64,000 nt of DNA, from NCBI GenBank assembly GCA_030528885.1, contig JAUMXY010000001.1, positions 38,198 to 102,197 of the forward strand, read 5' to 3'. The position numbers and the translations under genes are program-made. Under the pieces are notes generated by a model, which saw only the letters and a list, made by a program, of their open reading frames with translations, did not search any database and had not been told where the DNA came from. The first letter of the stretch is position 1. The number at the start of each line of letters is the position of its first letter. Positions 27,802 to 36,595 of the stretch are shown piece by piece. Origin of the DNA: Bacteroidales bacterium (GTDB taxonomy: Bacteria > Bacteroidota > Bacteroidia > Bacteroidales > Bacteroidaceae).

Positions 27802-28986
27802 ATGAAGGCGGAAGGGCAAGTCAGAGTAGGGATAGCGAAAAAGAAACAGCTTAAAGTCATTTTCCATTCGGCATATATGTCGGATGGAAAATGTTTTGTC
27901 GGAGAGCATTTGTTTTCTTCGGATAGCGCCGAAAGGTTGTTCTTGCCTGCAGATGATGATGCCTCTTTTACGCTTGAGAATGTTGTGATAGGTGTTGATT
28001 TTCATTGGGAACGAGCTGAGAACCAGACTTTCTGCGGTGCCTTGCAACTGCTTGACGAGAGTGGCTTCATCTGGGCTGTAAACATATTGCCAGTAGAGAC
28101 TTATTTGACCAGCGTCATCAGCAGTGAAATGAATGCCCATGCTCCCCTTGAGTTTCTGAAAGCCCATGCTGTCATCTCGCGCAGCTGGTTGCTGGCCATG
28201 ATGCAGAAGTCGCGTCAGAACGAGCAAGAATCTCCCTTGCACGAACAGCAAGAAGGGGATAGTGTCATCAGATGGTATGGCTGTGATTCTCATCGGCATT
28301 TCGACGTGTGTGCTGATGACCATTGCCAACGCTATCAAGGCATCGCTCGGCAATCGAGTCCCAGTGCTGCTGCCGCTGTCCATGCAACTCGTGGCATGGT
28401 GTTGGAGTATGATGGAACGATTTGTGACGCTCGCTTCTCCAAATGCTGTGGAGGAGTGACAGAACTGTTCGAATCATGCTGGGAGAATGTTCAGCATCCT
28501 TATCTGATAGCCCAAGCTGACCCTTATTGCAACACTCAAGACAAACGACTGCTTAGCCGCATTCTGAACAGCTACGATCAGGAGACATCTCATTTCTATC
28601 GTTGGACAGTAAGCTATACGGACAGCGAACTGGCTGAGCTCATCCAAAGGAAATCTGGCATTGATTTTGGCCGCATTATCGATTTGCTGCCTCTTTCGCG
28701 GAGTCTTTCTGGCCGTATTGTCCTGTTGAAGATTGTTGGTGAGAAGCGCAGTGTTGTTGTCGGCAAGGAATTGGAAATTAGGAAGTGGTTAAGCGAAAGC
28801 CATCTGTATTCCTCAGCTTTTGAGGTGGAAAAGATTTCAGGCGGCTTTCGGCTTCACGGCAAAGGGTGGGGGCATGGTGTTGGTCTCTGTCAAATAGGGG
28901 CCGCGGTAATGGCCGATGAAGGCAAAACCTTTCAAGAGATTCTGCAATTCTATTATCCTGGCTCGAAATTAGGAAAGAGATGGTAA
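27802..28986 (+). CDS. SpoIID/LytB-like lytic transglycosylase without signal peptide
   Basis: The 394-residue protein has the SpoIID core: the catalytic glutamate region NILPVETYLTSVISSEMN followed by LEFLKAHAVISRSWLL, the ARFSKCCGGVTELFE segment, and the C-terminal HGKGWGHGVGLCQIGAA. SpoIID enzymes cut glycan strands that lack stem peptides. The N-terminus (MKAEGQVRVGIAKKK) is charged and has no signal peptide or membrane anchor, which is unusual and would place the enzyme in the cytoplasm. It lies 26 bp after the fusion gene and overlaps the first permease by seven bases. A missed upstream start is possible but the region upstream contains stops. Confidence 0.85.
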   Translation: MKAEGQVRVGIAKKKQLKVIFHSAYMSDGKCFVGEHLFSSDSAERLFLPADDDASFTLENVVIGVDFHWERAENQTFCGALQLLDESGFIWAVNILPVETYLTSVISSEMNAHAPLEFLKAHAVISRSWLLAMMQKSRQNEQESPLHEQQEGDSVIRWYGCDSHRHFDVCADDHCQRYQGIARQSSPSAAAAVHATRGMVLEYDGTICDARFSKCCGGVTELFESCWENVQHPYLIAQADPYCNTQDKRLLSRILNSYDQETSHFYRWTVSYTDSELAELIQRKSGIDFGRIIDLLPLSRSLSGRIVLLKIVGEKRSVVVGKELEIRKWLSESHLYSSAFEVEKISGGFRLHGKGWGHGVGLCQIGAAVMADEGKTFQEILQFYYPGSKLGKRW

Positions 28987-30251
28987 AAGCAAAGCAACAT
29001 AACCCGTGGTTCTGGATTCCCTGCTTATGTGCCGCAGAAGAGATTCCCTCTGCAGTCGTCATCTATGTGGCGCTACTGATGTTCTTGCAGTTTGGAGCAT
29101 CAGAGACCATGGCTGCTGTTTATGGTGGCTTGTTGTTTCTTCCCTTTTTGCTGAAGTCATTCCTCTATCTGGGTGCCAGAAAGGCTGCTCACATCAAGTG
29201 GCGTATTTGCGCTGTAGAGTTGCTGGTTTTCTTCAGCCTGATGTGGACTGCCATCTACCTGAGCGACAGCGTTGTTGAAGAATGGGTTCTGTTTCTTCAT
29301 CTCTTTGCCTTGTCCTTGCTATGCTCTTGGCACGAACTATACTCCCGACTCTACTACCACAGCATGCTGCAGCCCCGTGAACAGCATATCTTCCGAAGTA
29401 CTAAGATGGCAGCGTCGCTTGTTGCATTGATGCTGACTTATGGACTGCTCATCATCGTGGCGGGTTTCTTCGAAGTGTTCTTTCGCAGTTACCAAAAGGC
29501 ATGGGCCATGGAAAGCAGCTTGGTGGCAGGTGTATTCCTGCTGTTTTGTGTGCTTAACGCCGTTGTGCTGCATGCCCCTCACCATCCCCTCAAGTTAGCG
29601 CTGCATCATCCTCAGTACGATTACCACATCTTCGACAGGATAAGAAAAACGCCTAACATCATGCGCGTGCTTGTCATCTTATTTCTCCTTCTGCTGCCAC
29701 AATCGCTTCTTTTTCAAGTGCGTGTATTCTTTCTGATGGCTCCAGTTGAACAGGGTGGCTTAGGGTGCTCCTTACAGGATGTTGGCTTCGCTCAGGGTAC
29801 AGTCGGCGTGCTCGCATTCTCCGTTGGGCTTATTGTTGGACGCTATTTGACTCTTGTGCATGGAAGGCGTCGTCTTTTCTGGCCAACATCCTTTGCGCTC
29901 ACCCTCTCGCCGTTCCTTTATATGCTGATGGCTCTATATCCTCAACCTGATAACCTCTTCCTCATCTGTTGCATGGCATTCTTAGCCCAGCTTCTCTTCG
30001 GATTCGGACTCAACGCTTGTGGAGCGTTTATTGCTCATGTGTCAGGAGAACGCTACGCCAGCATCGTCAATTATATATATGTGCCGATGGTGGCAGCCCT
30101 GATGCTTCCGCCTATGATGCTGTCTGGCTGCATCGTCACAGAATTAGGGTATAGTGATTACTTCACGCTTAGTGCATTGCTGGCTCCGTTGGCTTTGACA
30201 GCGCTGGCGGTTGGAAGAGTGAAAGATATCTTATTTGCAAAAGAACTATGA
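28980..30251 (+). CDS. MFS permease, AmpG-like (first of two)
   Basis: The 423-residue protein has about twelve hydrophobic segments. It begins MVKAKQHNPWFWIPCLCAAEEIPSAVVIYVA in two adjoining pieces, which parallels the start of the next gene (WVPSLYLGEALPFSAVMLIS). It is more diverged from AmpG than its neighbour. Adjacent permeases with the same start pattern suggest duplication. The likely cargo is a cell-wall sugar or muropeptide, inferred from the SpoIID neighbour. It overlaps both adjacent genes by a few bases, so translation is probably coupled. Confidence 0.8.
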   Translation: MVKAKQHNPWFWIPCLCAAEEIPSAVVIYVALLMFLQFGASETMAAVYGGLLFLPFLLKSFLYLGARKAAHIKWRICAVELLVFFSLMWTAIYLSDSVVEEWVLFLHLFALSLLCSWHELYSRLYYHSMLQPREQHIFRSTKMAASLVALMLTYGLLIIVAGFFEVFFRSYQKAWAMESSLVAGVFLLFCVLNAVVLHAPHHPLKLALHHPQYDYHIFDRIRKTPNIMRVLVILFLLLLPQSLLFQVRVFFLMAPVEQGGLGCSLQDVGFAQGTVGVLAFSVGLIVGRYLTLVHGRRRLFWPTSFALTLSPFLYMLMALYPQPDNLFLICCMAFLAQLLFGFGLNACGAFIAHVSGERYASIVNYIYVPMVAALMLPPMMLSGCIVTELGYSDYFTLSALLAPLALTALAVGRVKDILFAKEL

Positions 30252-31522
30252 AAGGAAAATTGAAACCTTATGCCTGGGTGCCAAGCCTCTATCTTGGCGA
30301 AGCCCTTCCATTTTCAGCTGTTATGCTCATTTCCGTAATCATGTTTCAGGAACTGGGATTGACCGACGGGCAGATTACCGTCTATACAGGCTGGTTGGGT
30401 CTTCCTTGGGTCATTAAGCCTATCTGGAGCCCGATTGTTGATAACCTGAAAACCAAACGATGGTGGATTGTGACGATGCAGTTCCTGATGGGTATATCAC
30501 TGGCTCTCGTGGCATTTACCTTGCCCACATCCTTTTGGCTTCAGGGTACCCTCGCCGTGTTCATGGTGATAGCTTTTGCCAGCGCAACTCACGATATCTC
30601 CGCCGACGGTTTCTATATCATAGGCTTGGCAGACAAAGACCAAGAACTGTATGTTGGTGTTCGAAACACATTTTACCGTATAGGAATGGTGATAGGTCAG
30701 GGCGGACTTGTTCTTCTGGCAGGTTATATGCAGCGTGGAGTGTTCGGCTCAGCCCTTCAGTCCGTCACTGCTTCTTGGGTTGCCGTCTTTGTCATTCTTG
30801 GCATGCTGCTGTTCCTTCTCGGAGTATACCATGCCTTTATCCTGCCCAAAGTAGAGCATGCTGTGCATGACCGTTTTCATTTCAGAGAGCAGTTGCGCGA
30901 GTTTGGCATGACACTCAAGGTCTTTGTCACTAAGCCGCACATCATTTCTGCCCTTTGTTTCATTCTCCTTTTCCGTCTTCCAGAGGGTCTGCTCACGAAA
31001 ATTGTCCCTCTTTTTCTGAAGCGCAGCGTTGCAGAGGGCGGTTTGGCCATGAGCGACGTCGATTTCGGACTCATCTATGGCACTTTAGGAGTGATAGGGC
31101 TTCTGCTGGGTGGTATCATCGGCGGATGGGCCGTTTCCCGTTGGGGGCTGAAGCGCTGCCTTTGGCCTTTGGTCATGTGCATCACCCTCCCCGACATTGT
31201 CTATGTCTATCTCAGCTATTATCCTACGGCAAGCCTTTGGATTATAGGCTCCTGCGTCTGCATAGAGCAGATAGGGTACGGACTCGGCTTTGCTGCCTAT
31301 ACCCTTTATCTCGTTACCTTCTCTCGTGGCGAACGCGCCACGGCTGTGTTCTCCATTTGCACGGCAGGACAGTACCTTGGCGGAGTCATGCTGCCAGGCA
31401 TGGTCTCCGGCCTCATCTCTGACGACATTGGCTACCAGAACTTTTTCTGGCTCATCATGCTGCTCTGCCTCGTCACCTTTGCCGTTACCGCATTCGTAAA
31501 GATAGAAAAAGACGAGCGATAG
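30248..31522 (+). CDS. MFS permease, AmpG-like (second of two)
   Basis: The 424-residue protein resembles AmpG-type permeases, which bring anhydro-muropeptides into the cytoplasm. Visible features are LGLTDGQITVYTGWLGLPW and FASATHDISADGFYI, the latter close to the AmpG/AT-1 signature ATQDIAxDGY. About twelve membrane segments are seen. It overlaps the previous permease by four bases (ATGA). A hairpin without a clear T-run follows at 31553-31577. Confidence 0.85.
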   Translation: MKGKLKPYAWVPSLYLGEALPFSAVMLISVIMFQELGLTDGQITVYTGWLGLPWVIKPIWSPIVDNLKTKRWWIVTMQFLMGISLALVAFTLPTSFWLQGTLAVFMVIAFASATHDISADGFYIIGLADKDQELYVGVRNTFYRIGMVIGQGGLVLLAGYMQRGVFGSALQSVTASWVAVFVILGMLLFLLGVYHAFILPKVEHAVHDRFHFREQLREFGMTLKVFVTKPHIISALCFILLFRLPEGLLTKIVPLFLKRSVAEGGLAMSDVDFGLIYGTLGVIGLLLGGIIGGWAVSRWGLKRCLWPLVMCITLPDIVYVYLSYYPTASLWIIGSCVCIEQIGYGLGFAAYTLYLVTFSRGERATAVFSICTAGQYLGGVMLPGMVSGLISDDIGYQNFFWLIMLLCLVTFAVTAFVKIEKDER

Positions 31523-31552
31523 GGTCTTTCCCCTTTCCTAGTGATTCTTCTG

Positions 31553-31577
31553 AGCATCTCCTTGTTGAGGAGATGCT
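31553..31577 (+). terminator. Hairpin after the salvage operon
   Basis: Ten-base arms AGCATCTCCT and AGGAGATGCT flank a five-base loop, 31 bp beyond the last permease stop. There is no strong T-run, so this is a stabilising hairpin or a weak terminator. Confidence 0.5.
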
Positions 31578-31627
31578 TGCATTGTTGCCCTGCATTGATG
31601 TGTGGGCATTAGTTATGGAGAGTTTTG

Positions 31628-31663
31628 GGAAAAAGAATCCCCGGCTCTGTTGCGGAGTCGGGG
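31628..31663 (-). terminator. Rho-independent terminator for the helical lipoprotein gene
   Basis: On the minus strand a GC-rich stem (arms 31639-31648 and 31654-31663, with two GU pairs) is followed by ATTCTTTTT. It lies about 50 bp after the stop of the lipoprotein gene. Confidence 0.75.
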
Positions 31664-31713
31664 ACATGGCATGGCTTATGCCTATGCTTGTGCTGATAGA
31701 TGGCGATGTTGAC

Positions 31714-32271
31714 TTACAAGCCAAGCTTGTCCTTGAGCGCGTTCTTTGCGTCTTCAGCAGCCTTGTCGAGTGTTTCGCTTGCTTTCTCCTTTGCTGCTTC
31801 TTCAGCTTCTTCGAGTGCTTCGCTGCCAGCTTCTTTCAGGTCTTCTGCTGCTGTCTCTGCATCTTCAGCGATTGCGTCAGCTGCGTTTAATGCGTCAGCA
31901 GGGATAGCCTTGATTGCAGATACGATGCTTGATACTGCTTCGTTGTCTTTTGCAAATTCGTTGATTTTCTCTTCGTTGTCCTTGATGTACTGCTGCACCT
32001 TAACAAGATAAGCTTTAGCTTCTTCTATCTTGCCTTCCTGCTGCAGTTTGGTGATGTATTCCTTAGCTTTGGTGAGAATAGTCTTGGTGTCTTCTGCGCT
32101 TGCTGACTCAATTGCTGTTGAGAGTTCGTTGATGGCTTCTGTTGCTGCCTCTGTAGCCTGAACTGCTTCTGCAGAGATTGAATCGGTTTCAGAACCGCCC
32201 TGTGCTGTTCCGTTGCATGCTGAGAATGTGATAGCTGCAATAGTTACGATTGCAAAAAAAATCTTTTTCAT
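31714..32271 (-). CDS. Helical, Ala/Glu/Lys-rich lipoprotein
   Basis: The 185-residue protein begins with a lipoprotein signal (MKKIFFAIVTIAAITFSAC, Cys19) and is then almost wholly predicted helix. Ala, Glu, Lys and Asp make up most of the sequence, with a repeated pattern such as AAEDLKEAGSEALEEAEEAA toward the C-terminus. This resembles apolipoprotein-like or LEA-like amphipathic helices. I recognise no family. It is probably attached to the inner leaflet of the outer membrane or exposed. It is divergent from the phosphate transporter and has its own terminator. Confidence 0.8.
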   Translation of the reverse strand: MKKIFFAIVTIAAITFSACNGTAQGGSETDSISAEAVQATEAATEAINELSTAIESASAEDTKTILTKAKEYITKLQQEGKIEEAKAYLVKVQQYIKDNEEKINEFAKDNEAVSSIVSAIKAIPADALNAADAIAEDAETAAEDLKEAGSEALEEAEEAAKEKASETLDKAAEDAKNALKDKLGL

Positions 32272-32751
32272 TTTTCTTTAATGTTTAATTGTTACACATA
32301 GTGATTTGTCAAAATCGTTGCAAATATACCACAATTACGTCATTTAGAAAATAAAAAACTGTTTTTATTGTTATTTAAATGTCTTATTGGGGATTAGAAA
32401 ACGGCTGTTGAAACACGGATGATGAAAAGCGTACCCCTCGGGTCCGACATACCGTACCCCTCGGGTCCACCATGTCGGACCCGAGGGGTACGCTTAAGGC
32501 TGAGTGGGGATATAGCTTAATATTTAATGATAGGAAAGGTGCTATTTTTTCTTTGGGAATGCTTTGTAACTCTCTTTTAACAAGTCTGTAATAATCCTGT
32601 AACATTTGTGTGCTATCTTTGCCGCAGAATTTAACTTAATTTTATTTAATCAAAGGAAAGAAGAGTGGGTCTGAGCGTTTTTTGCAGAGGACTGTATGGG
32701 GAGTTTTTAAGAAAAGAATAGTGAAAATATACAAATTTAATTGTTATAAAG
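32272..32751. other. Intergenic region between the lipoprotein and pit genes
   Basis: This 480-base region carries a triple-palindrome repeat (32429-32493) and a plus-strand TATCTTTG -7 box (32614-32621) that probably serves pit, with a leader of about 125 bases. No gene was seen. The region just after 32272 is A/T-rich and should hold the lipoprotein promoter. Confidence 0.65.
32429..32493 (+). repeat. Dispersed triple-palindrome repeat, copy 2
   Basis: This 65-bp copy has cores at its left, middle and right, the last inverted, the same order as copies 1 and 3. Its right third is identical to that of copy 3 (ATGTCGGACCCGAGGGG and onward). It lies between divergent genes. Confidence 0.88.
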
Positions 32752-34992
32752 ATGGAAACAGTTTATTTTATTATTGTAGGTTTTTTGCTGTTGCTGGCTG
32801 TGTTTGACTTGTTTGTCGGAGTCGGCAATGATGCGGTTAATTTCCTTAATTCTGCCATTGGCGCAAAGGTGGCTAAATTCAAGACCGTTCTGATTATCGC
32901 TTCCATAGGTGTGGCAGTTGGTGCCGTCATGTCGGCTGGCATGATGGATTTGGCGCGTCATGGCATTATGCAGCCTGCGAATTTCTCGTTTCACGAGGTG
33001 ATTTTGGTCTTTCTGGCTGTGATGGTGACTGATGTTATTGTTCTTGACGTGTTCAACACGTTGGGACTCCCTACCTCTACTACCGTTTCTCTTGTTTTTG
33101 AGTTGTTGGGCGGTGCATTTGCGCTTGCGGTGATGAAGATGATGGGTGACCCTTCGCTGGAATTGTCTGACTTGCTGAATTCAGACAAGGCGCTGACGGT
33201 GATTCTGGGCATCTTCTTGAGTGTAGCCATCGCCTTTGTTGCGGGTATTGTTGTTCAGTGGCTGGCGAGAGTTGTCTTCACGTTTGATGCTCGCCGCAAG
33301 AAGCCGGTGGCTTCCATGCTTTTTGGTGGAATAGCACTCACCATTTTGGTGTATTTCATCTTTATCAAAGGCTTGGCAGCATCTCCTTTCCTTGACGAGG
33401 GTGTGCGCTTATGGATTACAGGTAATACGCCCATGCTTTTGGCGTTTGTTTTCTTGGCTTCTTGTGTCCTTTCCTTTGTTTTGGGTTTGTTGCGGGTAAA
33501 CATCTTCCGTGTGACGGTTCTGACAGGAACATTTGCGCTGGCCATGGCCTTTGCAAGCAATGACTTGGTTAATTTCATCGGTGTTCCTTTAGCGAGCTTG
33601 GATGCATGTACGGACTGGGTGGCAAATGGTGCAGGGGATGCAGATGGCTTTATGATGATATCGTTGATGGAATCTGCTAAATCTCCTTTTGTTTACCTGT
33701 TTCTTGCAGGTGTTGTGATGGTGATAGCCATGGCTACTTCAAAGAAAGCTCACAATGTGATTAAGACATCGGTGGATTTGAGCCGTCAGGATGAAGGTGA
33801 CGATATGTTTGGTTCTTCTCGTGCTGCACGCAGCATTGTGAGGGCAACACAAGAGAGCAATGCTTTTATGATGCGTTTTGTGCCGAAGTCGCTGCTGGCG
33901 GCTATTGACCGCAGGTTTAACAAGGAGGTGGCGGTGCTGCCCGAAGGAGCAGCGTTTGACCTTGTGCGTGCTGCTGTGAATTTGGTTCTGGCTTCAGTCC
34001 TTATAGTCATTGGTACTAATTTCAAGTTGCCGCTTTCCACTACGTATGTGACTTTTATGGTGGCTATGGGTTCAAGCCTGGCCGATCGTGCATGGAGCCG
34101 TGAAAGCGCTGTGTTTCGTGTGACTGGCGTGATGAGTGTGATTGGAGGATGGTTTGTAACGGCAGGTGTTTCATTCCTGGCATGCAGCATTGTCTGCCTG
34201 TTGATGTATTGGGGCGGATTCGTTGCAATGTTTGTGTTGATGGGGCTGGTGGTGTTCTTCCTTGTACGCAGCCAGATTCAGTTTGGGCAGAAGGTGAAGA
34301 AGGACAATCAAGACTCTGACTTCCCGTTGATGATGCGCACTCGCGAGCCAGAGGTTGTCTGGGACATGCTTTGTGGTTATATAAGCAAGAATCAAAGCGA
34401 GGTTTGCCGTTTTGCCTTGAAGCAGTATGAGGCGATTCTTGATGGTTTGTCTAAGGAAAATTTGAAAGGTTTGCGCATGGTGGCTCGACAGCTTGCAGCA
34501 AAGCGGGAATCGTTGAAAAAGACTCGTAAAAAAGAGTTTTTGGTGATGCGCCGTGTTCCGAAATCGTTGGCTGCAGAACGTAACACATGGTTCCATCTGG
34601 GCGCTAACAGCAATCAGCAGTTTGTCTATTGTCTGATAAGGTTGCTTGAGCCTGTAAAGGAACATGTGGATAACAATTTCAATCCGCTGCCTGATTTCTG
34701 CAAAGAAGAGTTTGAACCGATGCGCGCCCGGATTGTCGGACTGATGAAGGAAACTGCGGATAAACTTGCTGACGGCAGTTTTGAGGGGTATCGGCAGGTG
34801 CTGGAGGAGGCGGACAAATGCAAAGATGAATTGTCTGTGCTTCGCAAGCGGCACATTGATCGTCTGCATAGTTGTTCCGACACGGCTGATTACCACATCT
34901 CGCTTGTCTATCTGAATGTATTGCAAGAAAGTCAGGAGTTGCTGAGCATTATGCGCCATCAGTTAAGAGCTGGCAAGAAACTGATGGAGTGA
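32752..34992 (+). CDS. pit: PiT family inorganic phosphate transporter with C-terminal helical domain
   Basis: The 746-residue protein is a PHO4/PiT phosphate permease. The signature GVGNDAVNFLNSAIG lies near residues 24-38 and a second, inverted-repeat copy ASNDLVNFIGVPLASLD lies in the middle. About ten or more membrane segments cover residues 1-510. The remaining 230 or so residues are soluble and helical and recall a PhoU-like domain, a layout found in long Bacteroidota members. It takes up phosphate with a cation. A hairpin terminator follows at 35026-35063. Confidence 0.92.
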   Translation: METVYFIIVGFLLLLAVFDLFVGVGNDAVNFLNSAIGAKVAKFKTVLIIASIGVAVGAVMSAGMMDLARHGIMQPANFSFHEVILVFLAVMVTDVIVLDVFNTLGLPTSTTVSLVFELLGGAFALAVMKMMGDPSLELSDLLNSDKALTVILGIFLSVAIAFVAGIVVQWLARVVFTFDARRKKPVASMLFGGIALTILVYFIFIKGLAASPFLDEGVRLWITGNTPMLLAFVFLASCVLSFVLGLLRVNIFRVTVLTGTFALAMAFASNDLVNFIGVPLASLDACTDWVANGAGDADGFMMISLMESAKSPFVYLFLAGVVMVIAMATSKKAHNVIKTSVDLSRQDEGDDMFGSSRAARSIVRATQESNAFMMRFVPKSLLAAIDRRFNKEVAVLPEGAAFDLVRAAVNLVLASVLIVIGTNFKLPLSTTYVTFMVAMGSSLADRAWSRESAVFRVTGVMSVIGGWFVTAGVSFLACSIVCLLMYWGGFVAMFVLMGLVVFFLVRSQIQFGQKVKKDNQDSDFPLMMRTREPEVVWDMLCGYISKNQSEVCRFALKQYEAILDGLSKENLKGLRMVARQLAAKRESLKKTRKKEFLVMRRVPKSLAAERNTWFHLGANSNQQFVYCLIRLLEPVKEHVDNNFNPLPDFCKEEFEPMRARIVGLMKETADKLADGSFEGYRQVLEEADKCKDELSVLRKRHIDRLHSCSDTADYHISLVYLNVLQESQELLSIMRHQLRAGKKLME

Positions 34993-35025
34993 TACGCGTT
35001 CCAGTGGAATGGAACAGAGAACTGG

Positions 35026-35063
35026 AGGAACCAAGGTGCCTTTGTGTGGCCTTGGTTCCTTTA
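35026..35063 (+). terminator. Terminator hairpin after pit
   Basis: Arms AGGAACCAAGG and CCTTGGTTCCT form a long stem, followed by a short T-rich stretch (TTTATCTAT). It lies 34 bp after the pit stop. Confidence 0.65.
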
Positions 35064-35132
35064 TCTATGTGTAAGGTCTTGAGAAGTGCTTTAGGTTAAG
35101 GGTGTTTTTGTAAATATTTTTCTAAAAGTGTA

Positions 35133-35161
35133 TTTGTTTTCTTCTTTTTTTCGTATCTTCG
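35133..35161 (+). promoter_or_regulatory. Promoter of the S41-like lipoprotein gene
   Basis: TTTG at 35133-35136 and TATCTTCG at 35154-35161 are 17 bases apart, close to the Bacteroidota consensus. The chosen ATG at 35188 is about 26 bases beyond. Confidence 0.6.
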
Positions 35162-35187
35162 CCCTTTCAAAAAAGGAAAAGAACAAA

Positions 35188-36507
35188 ATGAAACGGATTT
35201 CAACCTGTTGGATATTGCTTGGAACTTTGCTGATGATTCTTGCCTGTGGCGAGGACCGCACTTATGAGTATGAGGAGAAAACACAGCACAATCATTGGAT
35301 GTATGATGTGATGCTGGAAAAGTATTTGTGGGCTGAAGCGTTGGCGTCTTTTGAGCCTTCGTGGAAGAACTATTTCTCTGCTCCTGCGCAGTTTATGGCT
35401 ACGCTGACAGGAAAAAGCGGGCAAAAGGACTCTTGGTCATACGTGGAAATTGATACGGTGAATGCAGATAGTCACAAGAGAGGTAATTTTAATCATATAG
35501 ATTCTTATGGCTTTGATTTCGTGTTGATGACAGACCCGACAGGAAGTACCACGAAGTCTTTTTTGCGTGTAATAACGGTGTATCCAGGCAGTCCGGCTGA
35601 AAGGTCGGGGTTGAAACGTAATGATTATATCAGTTCGTTTGATTCTTATAAGATTTCAAAGAAGAACATCACGAAATTGCAACAAGGACCTTCACGCGAG
35701 CTGGAAATCTGTCATTTGGCTGAAAATGAGATTGATGGTTCGCTTTTCTGGAGTGATACGGCAAAGATTGCAATCGGAGCTTCTGAATATGTGGAAGATG
35801 TTGCGTTTCCCGTTTCCAGAATCATAACAGAAGCTGGCAAGAGGATTGGGTATCTTATGTGCACCCGCTTGTTGGATGCTCCCGAAGAAAAACCGTATCC
35901 AGAGGCTGGAGTTTATAGAAGAATGCTGGATGATGCCATGATGCAGATGAAAGCAGCGGATGTGGAAGAGATGGTGCTTGACTTGCGTTTGTGTAATGAC
36001 GGAACGATTGATATGGCGCAGCGTTTGGCAAGCTACGTCGTTGCTCCACAACAAGTGAACTCTATGTTTGCAAGGACTTTATGGAATGCTTCAAACGCGG
36101 CAAACAATAAGGAATATCCGTATGATGCTTCGGTCGATAACTTGGGGCTGGACAGGGTATATGTTATCATTGGCTCGTACACACGGGGAGCTGCAGAATG
36201 GCTTATTCATGCTCTGCAGCATACGATGGGTGTTGACAAGGTTGTTTTGATAGGCAAGCCTACAGTAGGGCAGAATGTAATGACGGAGCAGGTGGCGCAT
36301 GCTTATAATATCCGTCTGTATCCTGTTGTTGCGTATGTGGCTGATGGCGGCGGGAATTATGATTATGGCAGCAAGACGCCTGCTGTTGAAGTGGACGAGT
36401 TTGGGTATTTGCAGCTTGGTGAGTATGGGACATTAGATGAAATTTTGCTATATACAGCGGTCGATGATATGCTGAACGGCAGCCATGATGGCAGTATTTG
36501 GGATTGA
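35188..36507 (+). CDS. S41-fold lipoprotein, probably catalytically inactive
   Basis: The 439-residue product starts with a lipoprotein signal (MKRISTCWILLGTLLMILAC). It then has a PDZ-like domain (VYPGSPAERSGLKRNDYIS) and an S41 peptidase fold (EEMVLDLRLCNDG, VYVIIGSYTRGAAEWLIHAL, VLIGKPTVGQNV). In active S41 enzymes the serine sits in a TASASE-like strand and the lysine in a T-x-G-K segment. Here the aligned positions read TRGAAE and TVGQN, so both catalytic residues seem to be replaced. I chose the ATG at 35188 because it gives the lipobox; an open frame extends 20 codons upstream into the promoter. It may bind rather than cut peptides (inference). clpB follows after 88 bp. Confidence 0.82.
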   Translation: MKRISTCWILLGTLLMILACGEDRTYEYEEKTQHNHWMYDVMLEKYLWAEALASFEPSWKNYFSAPAQFMATLTGKSGQKDSWSYVEIDTVNADSHKRGNFNHIDSYGFDFVLMTDPTGSTTKSFLRVITVYPGSPAERSGLKRNDYISSFDSYKISKKNITKLQQGPSRELEICHLAENEIDGSLFWSDTAKIAIGASEYVEDVAFPVSRIITEAGKRIGYLMCTRLLDAPEEKPYPEAGVYRRMLDDAMMQMKAADVEEMVLDLRLCNDGTIDMAQRLASYVVAPQQVNSMFARTLWNASNAANNKEYPYDASVDNLGLDRVYVIIGSYTRGAAEWLIHALQHTMGVDKVVLIGKPTVGQNVMTEQVAHAYNIRLYPVVAYVADGGGNYDYGSKTPAVEVDEFGYLQLGEYGTLDEILLYTAVDDMLNGSHDGSIWD

Positions 36508-36595
36508 GAACAGACATTTTGTCTTATTTGGGTAGTCGGGAATGATTGTTGCAAGTTGGTTGGGTGTGTTGAACAACTAAAACAAAACTGCAACT

